This document shows positions 1 through 8,064 of a stretch of DNA of 40,619 bases, in pieces. Under the pieces are notes generated by a model. That model was not told where the DNA came from and did not search any database. It worked only from the letters and a program-made list of their open reading frames with translations. This DNA comes from Rubrivivax sp. (GTDB lineage: Bacteria; Pseudomonadota; Gammaproteobacteria; Burkholderiales; Burkholderiaceae_C): contig JAHECC010000012.1 of assembly GCA_024641965.1 (NCBI GenBank), positions 1-40,619 on the forward strand, in the 5' to 3' direction. Within the stretch, counting starts at the first letter, position 1, and each line of letters starts with the position of its first letter. The position numbers and the translations under genes were made by a program.

Positions 1-735
1 TTCTCGCTGGTGCGCAAGCTGCTCGGCTTCAACGCCGACGCGCCGCGTGTGGAGGTGGTCATGCTGTCGCGCAACGATCCGGTTTCCGGGCTGCGCGTGT
101 TCCGCTCGGCGCAGCACTACGACCTGAGCGTGCAGCGGGGCGTGTTCACGCGCGGCGAGCCGCCCTGGCGCTACCTGCGGCCGCTGCGCGCGAACCTGTT
201 CCTGTCGGCCAACGAGGCCGACGTTCGCGCCGCGCTGGCGGCAGGCGTACCGGCCGCGCGCGTGTACCCGAACGCGGCGCGCGCCTCGGACGCGCATCCG
301 CATGAAGTACGGATTGCCTTCGACGGCGACGCGGTACTTTTCGGCGATGAAGCCGAGCGCGTGTTCCAACTGGGCGGGCTGCAGGCCTTCCATGCGCACG
401 AGACCGAGCATGCGACGCGACCGCTGTCGGCCGGGCCGTTCAAGCCCCTGCTGCTGGCCTTGCAGCGTCTGCAGCATGAGCCGGCTGGCGGCATGCGTAT
501 CCGCACCGCCTTGGTCACCGCGCGCAGTGCGCCGGCGCACGAGCGCGCCATGCGCACGCTGATGTATTGGCACATCGACGTGGACGAAGCCATGTTCCTG
601 GGCGGCCTGCCGAAGGGGGAGTTCTTGCGCGAGTTCGAGCCCGACTTCTTCTTCGACGACCAGACCGGGCATGTGGCCTTGGCGGCAGCACATGTGCCTG
701 CCGGTCATGTCGCTTCGGGCGTGAGCAATCCCTGA
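1..735 (+). CDS. 5'-nucleotidase, cytosolic NT5C1-like family, 5'-truncated by window edge
   Basis: The reading frame is open from base 1, so the N-terminus lies outside the window. The visible part (244 codons) matches the C-terminal two thirds of the bacterial 5'-nucleotidases related to cytosolic NT5C1 (Pfam 5_nucleotidase). An aspartate-rich DGDAVLFGDEAE segment is followed by TARSAPAHERAMRTL and, near the end, FLGGLPKG and FFDDQ, as in HAD-like phosphatases. Such enzymes dephosphorylate nucleoside monophosphates in the cytoplasm. The GTG at base 10 is only an internal valine codon. The gene converges on the Crp-type regulator, with 9 bp between the two stop codons. Family call is fairly sure; substrate is inferred from the family only. 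Confidence 0.8.
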   Translation, partial: FSLVRKLLGFNADAPRVEVVMLSRNDPVSGLRVFRSAQHYDLSVQRGVFTRGEPPWRYLRPLRANLFLSANEADVRAALAAGVPAARVYPNAARASDAHPHEVRIAFDGDAVLFGDEAERVFQLGGLQAFHAHETEHATRPLSAGPFKPLLLALQRLQHEPAGGMRIRTALVTARSAPAHERAMRTLMYWHIDVDEAMFLGGLPKGEFLREFEPDFFFDDQTGHVALAAAHVPAGHVASGVSNP

Positions 736-744
736 GCGCGGGCT

Positions 745-1470
745 TCAGCCGCGCCCGAAGCCGCGCAGCCCTTCCAGGTCGAGCACACGCACGCCACCGT
801 ATTCCACGCGGATCAATCCCGCCGCCTGCAGCGACTGCAAGGCCTCATTGACACGTTGGCGCGACAGCCCGACCAGGTAGCCCAGCTCCTGCTGGGTGAT
901 ACGCAGCAAGCCGCCCACACCGGGATAGAGCACCGGGTGAAACAGCGCGGCCAGGCTGCGCGCAACGCGGCCATCGGGGTCGGTCATGCGGTCGATCTCG
1001 CGCGCGCTGATGAACTGGCCGAGGCGCTCGTTCAACTGCTGAGCCACGAAACGGTTGAAGGCGATGCTGCGGTCCAGCAGCCAATGGAAGGTCTGCACGC
1101 TCAGGCCGGCGACCACGCTCTTGCGCAGCGCCTGGATGTTGTAGCGATAGGCCTCGTTCTTGATCACCGTGCCTTCGCCGAACCAGCCACCAGGCGGAAT
1201 GCCGGTGAAGGTGATCGGTATGCCCATCGCGCTGTCGTTGCTCATCTTCAGCAGGCCGTCGATGACGCCGAACCAGTAGGTCACCGGCCGGCCCACGCGG
1301 CACAGCAGTTCACCGGTTTGCACCTGCACCACCTTGAGGTCGTGCAAGGCGCGCTCACGCTCATCGGCACGCAGCGCACGCAGCCAGACGATGCCGGCGG
1401 ACTCGGCCGGGGTGAGCGCGCGTGCCCTTGCCAGCAGACGCTCGGGCACGCGGATTCGGGGGGCATCCAT
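745..1470 (-). CDS. Crp/Fnr-family transcriptional regulator
   Basis: A 241-residue protein with an N-terminal cyclic-nucleotide-binding-type beta roll (about residues 35-150) and a C-terminal winged helix (about 165-235). The recognition region reads LGYLVGLSRQRVNEALQSL, typical of the HTH_CRP family. The segment GWFGEGTVIKNEAYRYNIQA stands where Crp has its GELALL...RAAT cAMP contacts, so cAMP is probably not the ligand. There is no N-terminal cysteine cluster for an Fe-S centre (one Cys, in GELLCRVG), so it is not FNR-like. It diverges from the acyl-CoA ligase/ABC transporter operon and shares a 168-bp intergenic region with an 18-bp palindrome. By location it is the likely local regulator. 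The effector is unknown. Confidence 0.88.
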   Translation of the reverse strand: MDAPRIRVPERLLARARALTPAESAGIVWLRALRADERERALHDLKVVQVQTGELLCRVGRPVTYWFGVIDGLLKMSNDSAMGIPITFTGIPPGGWFGEGTVIKNEAYRYNIQALRKSVVAGLSVQTFHWLLDRSIAFNRFVAQQLNERLGQFISAREIDRMTDPDGRVARSLAALFHPVLYPGVGGLLRITQQELGYLVGLSRQRVNEALQSLQAAGLIRVEYGGVRVLDLEGLRGFGRG

Positions 1471-1512
1471 GCTCGAAGTTCAGGGAAAACACCGATCAGT
1501 CAGTGGCAAAGA

Positions 1513-1530
1513 TTGTCGTCGCAACGACAA
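1513..1530. promoter_or_regulatory. candidate Crp/Fnr-type operator (18-bp palindrome)
   Basis: TTGTCGTCGCAACGACAA is a palindrome with 8 of 9 base pairs matching, in the intergenic region between the Crp-type regulator and the ligase/transporter operon. A possible -10 (TACAGT, 1551-1556) on the + strand has no good -35. A start about 7 bp further on (near 1563) would put the palindrome centre about 41.5 bp upstream, the classic class II activator position of Crp/Fnr proteins. The geometry is measured; the binding and the start site are inferred. Confidence 0.55.
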
Positions 1531-1638
1531 CTTGGCGTCAAACTTGGCCCTACAGTGAGGAGCCGGGGCGTGTGCGGGCTGCCGCCCACGGTTTCAATGT
1601 CAAGCGCGCCCGGTTGCCCGGGCTAGGAGAGTGAAGAG

Positions 1639-3585
1639 GTGCGCACCACATTTCCGCGGTTGATGCTCGAACACGCAGCCCGTCGGCCCGATGCACCGGC
1701 GCTGCGCGAGAAGGAGTTCGGCATCTGGCAAAGCCTGTCCTGGTCGGCACTGGCGGTGTTGGTGCGCGAGCTGGCCTGCGGGCTGGCCGAGGCCGGGCTG
1801 AAGCGCGGCGAACACATCGTGGTCGTGGCCGAGAACCGGCCGCGCCTGTCGGCGGTGATGCTGGCGGCGCAATCGCTGGGCGCGGTGCCGGTGCCGCTGT
1901 ACCAGGACGCCGCCGCCAACGAGTACGTCTTCCCGATCAACAATGCCGAGATCGCGATGGCCGTGGTCGAGGACCAGGAGCAGGTCGACAAGATGCTCGA
2001 GCTGCGCGAATCCTGCCCGCAGATCGCGCGGATATGGTTCGACGACCCACGCGGTCTGCGCAAGTACGACGAGCCGGGACTGGCCGCGCTGGACGCGTTG
2101 GTCGAAGCGGGGCGCAGGTACAACAGCGCGAACCCGAAGTTCTTCGACGAACAGGTGGCACTCGGCGAGCCCGACGACGTGGCGGCGATGTTCTTTACCT
2201 CCGGCACCACCGGCAACCCGAAGGGCGTGGTGCATACGCACTTCAGCCTGATCGACCGCGCCAAGGCCGGCGCCGATTTCGACAAGCTCGGCGAGAACGA
2301 GGAGGTGCTGGCCTACCTGCCGCCAGCCTGGATCGGACAGAACATCTTCTCCTACGCGCAGTGGCTGGTGTGCGGCTACGTGGTCAACTGCCCCGAGTCG
2401 TCCAGCACCGTGAACATCGACCTGAAGGAGATCGGGCCGACCTACTACTTCGCGCCGCCGCGCGTGTTCGAGGGCATGCTGACCACGGTGATGATCCGCA
2501 TGGAGGACGCCGGCGCGCTGAAGAAGTGGCTGTTCCAGCGTTTCATGGCGGTGGCGCGCAAGGTCGGCCCGGCGCTGATGGACGGCAAATCGGTCGGCGC
2601 GATGGACAAGCTGGCCTATGCGCTGGGCAACCTGTGCATCTACGGCCCGCTGCGCAACTCGCTGGGCCTGAGCCGGGTGCGCGTGGCCTACACCGCCGGC
2701 GAGGCCATCGGGCCCGACCTGTTCACCTTCTACCGTTCTATCGGCATCAACCTGAAGCAGCTGTACGGCAGCACAGAGACCGCAGTGTTCGTTTGCCTGC
2801 AGCCCGACAACGAGGCCAAGGCCGACACCGTCGGCGTGCCCATCGCGGGTGTCGAGGTCAAGCTCGCCGACAGCGGCGAGATCCTCATCAAGTCGCCGGG
2901 CCTGTTGAAGGAATACTACAAGAACCCCGCTGCCACCGCCGAGGTGCTGAGCGCCGACGGCTGGTACCACACCGGTGACGCCGGCTTCCTCGATGCAGGT
3001 GGCCACCTGAAGATCATCGACCGCGCCAAGGACGTGGGGCGCATCGTCGGCGGCGCCAACGACGGCGCAATGTTCGCGCCCAAGTACGTCGAGAACAAGC
3101 TGAAATTCTTTCCCTTCGTGAAGGAGGCGGTGGCCTTCGGCGACAAGCGCGAGAAGGTCTGCGCCTTCATCAACATCGACATGGAAGCCGTCGGCAACTG
3201 GGCCGAGAAGCGCAACCTGGCCTATGCCGGCTACACCGATCTGGCACAGAAACCCGAGGTCTACCAGATGGTGCTGGAGTGCATCGAGAAGGTCAACGCC
3301 GACCTCGCCGCCGACCCGATGCTGGCCGGCAGCCAGGTGAGCCGCTTCCTGATCCTGCACAAGGAGCTGGATGCCGACGACGGTGAGCTGACGCGCACAC
3401 GCAAGGTCAAGCGCGGCCACATCAGCCAACGCTACCAGACCCTGGTAGACGCGATGTATGGCGGCAAGGCCAACCAGTACATCGAGACCGAAGTGAGCTT
3501 CGAGGACGGCCGCAAGGGCATGGTCGCGGCCGACCTGAAGATCATGGACGCCAAGGTGTTCGATGCGGTGAAGCAGGCAGCATGA
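1639..3585 (+). CDS. AMP-forming acyl-CoA ligase, long-chain FadD-like
   Basis: A 648-residue member of the ANL (acyl/aryl-CoA synthetase) superfamily. It should activate a carboxylic acid to its acyl-AMP and then acyl-CoA in the cytoplasm. Motifs: the phosphate-binding loop FTSGTTGNPKG (about 186-196), YGSTE (376-380), GWYHTGD with the ribose-binding Asp447, and a C-terminal RTRKVKR segment with candidate catalytic lysines 589 or 591. The length and C-terminal form resemble the bacterial long-chain group (FadD15-like) rather than short aryl-CoA ligases. The GTG start follows a GGAGAG-like ribosome site. The gene heads the operon and overlaps livG by 4 bp (ATGA). Transport genes downstream suggest that its substrate is the imported acid; which acid is not visible. 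Confidence 0.88.
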   Translation: MRTTFPRLMLEHAARRPDAPALREKEFGIWQSLSWSALAVLVRELACGLAEAGLKRGEHIVVVAENRPRLSAVMLAAQSLGAVPVPLYQDAAANEYVFPINNAEIAMAVVEDQEQVDKMLELRESCPQIARIWFDDPRGLRKYDEPGLAALDALVEAGRRYNSANPKFFDEQVALGEPDDVAAMFFTSGTTGNPKGVVHTHFSLIDRAKAGADFDKLGENEEVLAYLPPAWIGQNIFSYAQWLVCGYVVNCPESSSTVNIDLKEIGPTYYFAPPRVFEGMLTTVMIRMEDAGALKKWLFQRFMAVARKVGPALMDGKSVGAMDKLAYALGNLCIYGPLRNSLGLSRVRVAYTAGEAIGPDLFTFYRSIGINLKQLYGSTETAVFVCLQPDNEAKADTVGVPIAGVEVKLADSGEILIKSPGLLKEYYKNPAATAEVLSADGWYHTGDAGFLDAGGHLKIIDRAKDVGRIVGGANDGAMFAPKYVENKLKFFPFVKEAVAFGDKREKVCAFINIDMEAVGNWAEKRNLAYAGYTDLAQKPEVYQMVLECIEKVNADLAADPMLAGSQVSRFLILHKELDADDGELTRTRKVKRGHISQRYQTLVDAMYGGKANQYIETEVSFEDGRKGMVAADLKIMDAKVFDAVKQAA

Positions 3586-4367
3586 CGCAGCGCAAGCACG
3601 GCGACGTCATTCTCGACGTCAAGGACATCAGCCTCAGCTTCGGCGGCGTGAATGCGCTGACCGGCGTCAGCTTCGACGTCTGCGAGCACGAGATCCGCGC
3701 CATCATCGGCCCGAACGGCGCGGGCAAGAGCAGCATGCTCAACTGCATCAACGGCGTGTACCACCCGCAGCAGGGCACCATCACCTTCCGTGGCAAGACC
3801 TTCTCAAACATGAACTCGCGCCAGGTGGCCGAGATGGGCATTGCGCGCACCTTCCAGAACCTGGCGCTGTTCAAGGGCATGAGCGTGGTCGACAACATCA
3901 TGACCGGGCGCAACCTGCAGATGAGGAGCAACCTGTTCCTGCAGGCGCTGCGCATCGGTCCGGCGCAGCGCGAGGAAACACAGCAGCGCCAGTTCGTCGA
4001 GCACATCATCGATTTCCTCGAGATCCAGCCCTACCGCAAGACGCCGGTCGGGCGCATGCCCTACGGGCTGCAAAAGCGTGTCGACCTCGGCCGGGCGCTG
4101 GCGATGGAGCCGCAGGTGCTGCTGCTCGACGAGCCGATGGCTGGCATGAACGTCGAGGAAAAGCAGGACATGAGCCGCTTCATCCTCGACGTGAACGACG
4201 AATTCGGCACCACCATCGTGCTCATCGAGCACGACATGAGCGTGGTCATGGACCTGAGCGACCGGGTCGTGGTGCTTGACTACGGCAAGAAGATCGGTGA
4301 CGGCACGCCAGGCGAAGTGCGCGCCAATCCGGACGTCATCAGCGCCTACCTGGGCACCAGCCACTAG
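3582..4367 (+). CDS. livG: branched-chain-amino-acid-type ABC transporter ATPase (LivG-like)
   Basis: A 261-residue ATPase of the HAAT/Liv family that would energise import through the LivH/LivM-like pair. Walker A is GPNGAGKS (43-50). The signature is unusual, PYGLQKR (160-166), instead of the common SYGQQRR. Walker B is VLLLDEP (179-185), followed by the switch histidine in IEHDM. It begins inside the ligase stop codon (ATGA overlap), which implies translational coupling, and ends 9 bp before livH. The symbol reflects family membership only. Liv-type transporters import many substrates besides leucine, including aromatic and dicarboxylic acids, and the flanking CoA ligases favour an organic acid. 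Confidence 0.9.
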   Translation: MTQRKHGDVILDVKDISLSFGGVNALTGVSFDVCEHEIRAIIGPNGAGKSSMLNCINGVYHPQQGTITFRGKTFSNMNSRQVAEMGIARTFQNLALFKGMSVVDNIMTGRNLQMRSNLFLQALRIGPAQREETQQRQFVEHIIDFLEIQPYRKTPVGRMPYGLQKRVDLGRALAMEPQVLLLDEPMAGMNVEEKQDMSRFILDVNDEFGTTIVLIEHDMSVVMDLSDRVVVLDYGKKIGDGTPGEVRANPDVISAYLGTSH

Positions 4368-4376
4368 GGGCAGGTC

Positions 4377-5306
4377 ATGGGATTCTTCATTGAAACACTG
4401 ATCGGCGGGCTGATGTCCGGCATGCTGTATTCGCTGATCGCATTGGGCTTCGTGCTGATCTTCAAGGCCAGCGGCGTTTTCAATTTCGCACAGGGCGCGA
4501 TGGTGCTGTTCGCGGCGCTGGCGATGGCGCGCTTTGCCGAATGGATTCCGAATTGGCTGGGCATGGACAGCCAGATTCTCGGCAACGTGCTCGGCTTCGT
4601 TGCCGCGGCGCTGGTGATGGTCGGCGTGGCCTTCGTCATCGAGCGCTTTGTGCTCGGCAAGCTCGTCAACCAGGAGGGCATCACACTGCTGATGGCCACG
4701 CTGGGCGTGAGCTACTTCCTCGACGGCTTCGGCCAGACGGTGTTCGGCAGCGACATCTACAAGATCGACGTGGGCATGCCCAAGGACCCCGTGTTCCTGT
4801 TCGAGAACGTCTTCCCCGGCGGCATCCTGCTCAACAAGGAAGACGTGGTGGCGGCACTGGTGGCCGCCGCGCTGGTGGCGGTGCTGGCGCTGTTCTTCCA
4901 GAAGACCGGCACCGGGCGCGCGCTGCGCGCGGTGGCCGACGATCACCAGGCCGCGCAGTCGATCGGCATCCCGCTCAACCGCATCTGGATCATCGTCTGG
5001 TCGGTGGCCGGCATCGTCGCGCTGGTGGCTGGCATCATCTGGGGCAGCAAGCTCGGGGTGCAGTTCTCGCTGTCGCAGATCGCGCTGAAGGCGCTGCCGG
5101 TGGTCATCCTCGGCGGCCTGACCTCGGTACCCGGCGCGATCATCGGCGGGCTGATCATCGGTGTGGGCGAGAAGCTGTCCGAAATCTACATCGGCCCGTT
5201 CTTCGGCGGCGGCATCGAGATCTGGTTCGCCTACGTGCTGGCGCTGGTGTTTCTGCTGTTCAGGCCGCAGGGGCTGTTCGGTGAAAAGATCATTGATCGC
5301 GTATGA
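4377..5306 (+). CDS. livH: branched-chain-amino-acid-type ABC transporter permease (LivH-like)
   Basis: A 309-residue inner-membrane permease with about eight hydrophobic segments. It starts with the family's typical GGLMSGMLYSLIALGFVLIF region, followed by GVFNFAQGAMV. The later segment GTGRALRAVADDHQAAQSIG is the conserved cytoplasmic loop that contacts the ATPase. It would form the translocation pore with the LivM-like subunit. The 3' end (KIIDRV-stop) forms the left arm of a perfect 17-bp inverted repeat, so the last codons and the stop lie in a hairpin. The ribosome site GGGGCAGGTC precedes the ATG. Confidence 0.9.
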   Translation: MGFFIETLIGGLMSGMLYSLIALGFVLIFKASGVFNFAQGAMVLFAALAMARFAEWIPNWLGMDSQILGNVLGFVAAALVMVGVAFVIERFVLGKLVNQEGITLLMATLGVSYFLDGFGQTVFGSDIYKIDVGMPKDPVFLFENVFPGGILLNKEDVVAALVAAALVAVLALFFQKTGTGRALRAVADDHQAAQSIGIPLNRIWIIVWSVAGIVALVAGIIWGSKLGVQFSLSQIALKALPVVILGGLTSVPGAIIGGLIIGVGEKLSEIYIGPFFGGGIEIWFAYVLALVFLLFRPQGLFGEKIIDRV

Positions 5307-5323
5307 CGCGATCAATGATCTTT
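5285..5323. repeat. perfect 17-bp inverted repeat overlapping the livH stop codon
   Basis: Left arm AAAGATCATTGATCGCG (5285-5301), loop TATGA (5302-5306, containing the livH stop), right arm CGCGATCAATGATCTTT (5307-5323). The arms are perfectly complementary. RNA from either strand would form a very stable hairpin between livH and livM. The tail after it (CAGAGAAG) is not a T-tract, so this is not a canonical intrinsic terminator. Attenuation, mRNA end protection or an element end are possible roles. Confidence 0.85.
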
Positions 5324-5333
5324 CAGAGAAGAC

Positions 5334-5352
5334 TAACTTGCGAAGCAAGTTA
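5334..5352. repeat. 8-bp inverted repeat in the livH-livM gap
   Basis: TAACTTGC (5334-5341), loop GAA, GCAAGTTA (5345-5352), all perfectly paired. It is AT-rich compared with its surroundings. Together with the 17-bp hairpin it lies between two copies of AAAAGATCAT (5284-5293 and 5372-5381), which makes the gap look like a small inserted element. Confidence 0.75.
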
Positions 5353-5398
5353 AGCGAAGCGGGTCGCAACTAAAAGATCATCGTCCGGACGAAACTCA

Positions 5399-6463
5399 AT
5401 GTTCTATCGCGAAAACGGCCAGTTCAAGACCAGCTACCGGTCGGACGACCAGATCTTCCCGATCCTGCAGGATCGTGTGGCCATCGGCCTGGTGCTCGCG
5501 CTGGCCTTCGTCGTCGTGCCGCTGATGGCCTCCGAATACATGCTTCGGGCCATCATGATCCCCTTCCTGATCCTGTCGCTGGCCGCCATAGGCCTGAACA
5601 TCCTGGTCGGCTACTGCGGGCAGATCTCCCTGGGCACCGGTGCGTTCATGGCGGTAGGCGCCTATGCCGCGTACAACTTCCAGGTCCGCATCGAGGGCAT
5701 GCCGCTGATCGCCTCGCTGCTGCTCGGCGGGCTGTTCGCGACCATCGTCGGCGTGATCTTCGGCATCCCTTCGTTGCGCATCAAGGGGCTGTACCTGGCC
5801 GTGGCCACGCTGGCAGCGCAGTTCTTCGTCGACTGGGCTTTCCTGCGCATCAACTGGTTCACCAACGATTCGTCCTCGGGCTCGGTCAACGTCGCCGGGC
5901 TGAAGGTGATGGGCTTCGCGATCCAGTCGCCGGTGAGCAAGTACCTGTTCTGCCTGGCCTTCGTCACCGTGTTCGCGCTGCTCGCCAAGAACCTGGTGCG
6001 CGGCGCCATCGGCCGCGAATGGATGGCCATGCGCGACATGGACGTGGCCGCCAGTGTCATCGGCATCCGGCCGGTCTACGCCAAGCTCACGGCCTTTGCG
6101 GTCAGCAGCTTCATCGTCGGCGTGGCCGGGGCGCTGTGGGGCTTCGTGCACCTGGGCTCTTGGGAGCCGGCGGCCTTCAACATCAACCGCTCCTTCGACT
6201 TGCTGTTCATGGTCATCATTGGTGGCCTCGGTTCGATCATGGGCAGCTTTTTCGGTGCGGCCTTCATCGTGATATTGCCGATCCTGCTGGACAACCTGCC
6301 GTACTGGTTCGACATCCCCATCGACACCGCGTTGGCCTCGCACCTGACCTTCATGATCTTCGGCTCGCTGATCGTCTTCTTCCTCATCGTCGAGCCGCAT
6401 GGCCTGGCGCGGCTTTGGTCGATCGGCAAGGAAAAGCTCAGGCTCTGGCCCTTCCCGCATTGA
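5399..6463 (+). CDS. livM: branched-chain-amino-acid-type ABC transporter permease (LivM-like)
   Basis: A 354-residue membrane permease with a long N-terminal extension (about 35 residues) before the first membrane segment. Family hallmarks are LNILVGYCGQISLGTGAFMA (about 64-83) and the ATPase-contact loop GREWMAMRDMDVAASVIGI. The C-terminal half contains GGLGSIMGSFFGAAFIV. It pairs with the LivH-like subunit in the inner membrane. It is separated from livH by 92 bp of hairpin-rich sequence rather than the usual short spacing, and a 90-bp gap precedes the binding-protein gene. Confidence 0.9.
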   Translation: MFYRENGQFKTSYRSDDQIFPILQDRVAIGLVLALAFVVVPLMASEYMLRAIMIPFLILSLAAIGLNILVGYCGQISLGTGAFMAVGAYAAYNFQVRIEGMPLIASLLLGGLFATIVGVIFGIPSLRIKGLYLAVATLAAQFFVDWAFLRINWFTNDSSSGSVNVAGLKVMGFAIQSPVSKYLFCLAFVTVFALLAKNLVRGAIGREWMAMRDMDVAASVIGIRPVYAKLTAFAVSSFIVGVAGALWGFVHLGSWEPAAFNINRSFDLLFMVIIGGLGSIMGSFFGAAFIVILPILLDNLPYWFDIPIDTALASHLTFMIFGSLIVFFLIVEPHGLARLWSIGKEKLRLWPFPH

Positions 6464-6553
6464 GCGCGGTCACGCAGAACCGAGACGAACCATGCCGAAC
6501 GAAATCAGTTTCTCACCGCACCTCAAAGTGCTTTTTCACTCCTGGAGGCAGAC

Positions 6554-7891
6554 ATGAAACTCAAATCCCTGATCACGGTTACGGCGCTCGTCGCCGCAGC
6601 CATCGGTAGCGTGGTCACCGCGCCGGCAGCCTATGCGCAGGCGAAGGAGCAATTCTTTCCTGTGCTGGTCTACCGCACCGGCGCCTACGCGCCCAACGGC
6701 GTGCCCTTTGCCGATGGCTATGTCGACTACATGAAGCTGGTCAACGCCACTGGCGGCATCAATGGCGTGAAGGCGGTGTGGGAAGAATGCGAGACCGGCT
6801 ACGCCACCGACAAGGGCGTGGAGTGTTATGAGCGGCTGAAGGGCAAGAACGGCGGCGCCAGCGTGTTCCAGCCGCTGTCCACCGGCATCACCTTCGCGCT
6901 GACCGAAAAGGCGCCAGGCGACAAGATCCCGCTGATCACCTCGGGCTACGGTCGCAGCGAAAGCGCCGACGGCATGGTCTTCAAGTGGAACTTCCCGCTG
7001 GTCGGCACCTACTGGGTCGCCGCCGACATCCTGGTGCAGTACGTCGGCCAGAAGGAAGGCGGGCTGAACAAGCTCAAGGGCAAGAAGATCGCCTTGGTCT
7101 ACCACGACAGCCCCTATGGCAAGGAGCCGATTCCACTGCTCGAGGAGCGCAGCAAACAGCTCGGCTTCGAACTGCTGCTGCTGCCGGTGACACACCCGGG
7201 GGTGGAGCAGAAGTCCACCTGGCTGCAGATCCGCCAGCAGCGCCCCGACTTCGTGTTCCTGTGGGGCTGGGGGGTGATGAACTCCACCGCGATCAAGGAA
7301 GCCGTGGCCACCGGCTACCCGCGCGAAAAGATGTACGGCGTGTGGTGGTCGGGTGCCGAGCCTGACGTGAAGGACGTGGGTGCCGCCGCCAAGGGCTACA
7401 ACGCGCTGGCGCTGCAGCACGGCGCCGAGCCGAACGCCAAGGTCACCAAGGAGATTCTTTCGAAGGTGTATGCCAAGGGCGACGGTACCGGCCCGAAAGA
7501 CCAGGTCGGCCAGGTGCTGTACATGCGCGGCGTGTCGGCGGCGATGCTCGCCGTCGAAGGTGTGAAGCGCGCCCAGGAACGCTGGGGCAAGGGCAAGGTC
7601 ATGACCGGCGAGCAGGTGCGCTGGGGCCTGGAAAACTTGGCGCTGGACCAGAAGAAGCTCGATGCGCTGGGCTTTGCCGGCGTGATGCGTCCGGTCAGCA
7701 CATCCTGTGTCGACCACATGGGTGCGGCCTGGGCGCGTGTCCACACCTGGGATGGCAGCAAGTGGGTTTTCACCTCCGACTGGCTGCAGGCCGACGAGCA
7801 GATCATCAAGCCGATGGTCAAGTCGGCCGCCGAGAAGTACGCCACCGAGAAGAAGCTTCCGAAGCGCAGCCTCGAGGACTGCCAAGCCTAG
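6554..7891 (+). CDS. ABC transporter periplasmic substrate-binding protein (Liv-type)
   Basis: A 445-residue exported binding protein. The signal peptide (1-28) has a basic start, a hydrophobic core and an APAAYA cleavage site. A strong GGAGG lies 5 bp before the ATG. The mature part is a type 1 periplasmic-binding fold of the amino-acid/amide family. It includes a conserved-looking cysteine pair (ECETGYATDKGVECYERL) that may form a disulphide. It delivers the ligand to the LivH/LivM/LivG/LivF complex. The ligand is unknown: it is longer than typical leucine-binding proteins, and the CoA ligases at both ends of the operon point to a carboxylate. Confidence 0.88.
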   Translation: MKLKSLITVTALVAAAIGSVVTAPAAYAQAKEQFFPVLVYRTGAYAPNGVPFADGYVDYMKLVNATGGINGVKAVWEECETGYATDKGVECYERLKGKNGGASVFQPLSTGITFALTEKAPGDKIPLITSGYGRSESADGMVFKWNFPLVGTYWVAADILVQYVGQKEGGLNKLKGKKIALVYHDSPYGKEPIPLLEERSKQLGFELLLLPVTHPGVEQKSTWLQIRQQRPDFVFLWGWGVMNSTAIKEAVATGYPREKMYGVWWSGAEPDVKDVGAAAKGYNALALQHGAEPNAKVTKEILSKVYAKGDGTGPKDQVGQVLYMRGVSAAMLAVEGVKRAQERWGKGKVMTGEQVRWGLENLALDQKKLDALGFAGVMRPVSTSCVDHMGAAWARVHTWDGSKWVFTSDWLQADEQIIKPMVKSAAEKYATEKKLPKRSLEDCQA

Positions 7892-7946
7892 CTTGGCCGT
7901 CTCGATGCTGCGCATAGCGCAGGTCACACTGCTCCCTCCCCTTCCC

Positions 7947-8047
7947 CTCCCTCCGTGAGGGAGAGGTGGGTGGGTACCCCAGCCCCGCCATGCGGGGCGG
8001 GCTCCTTCGGAGCCCTCATCGAAGCGCCGCTCGCGACGCTTCGATGA
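7947..8047. repeat. tandem array of four hairpins between binding-protein gene and livF
   Basis: Four perfect inverted repeats follow one another: CTCCCTC/GAGGGAG (7947-7953 with 7957-7963), GCCCCGC/GCGGGGC (7982-7988 with 7992-7998), GGGCTCC/GGAGCCC (7999-8005 with 8009-8015) and TCATCGAAGCG/CGCTTCGATGA (8016-8026 with 8037-8047). Three have 3-nt loops and the last a 10-nt loop. The structure resembles dispersed palindromic intergenic elements. In this position it could stabilise the binding-protein mRNA or damp read-through into livF. Confidence 0.75.
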
Positions 8048-8064
8048 GTCCACTGGATCGCTGC

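Noticed and set aside
1600-3429. 609-codon open frame on the - strand
   Set aside because: Antisense to the FadD-like ligase; low-complexity composition and no recognisable domain.
5307-5373. Continuation of livH past its stop in another frame, or a small gene in the livH-livM gap
   Set aside because: The gap is explained by hairpins and repeats; the peptide has no features and no ribosome site.
8044-8064. Upstream ATG as the livF start
   Set aside because: It lies within the right arm of an 11-bp hairpin, and the added residues (MSPLDRC) are not like LivF N-termini.
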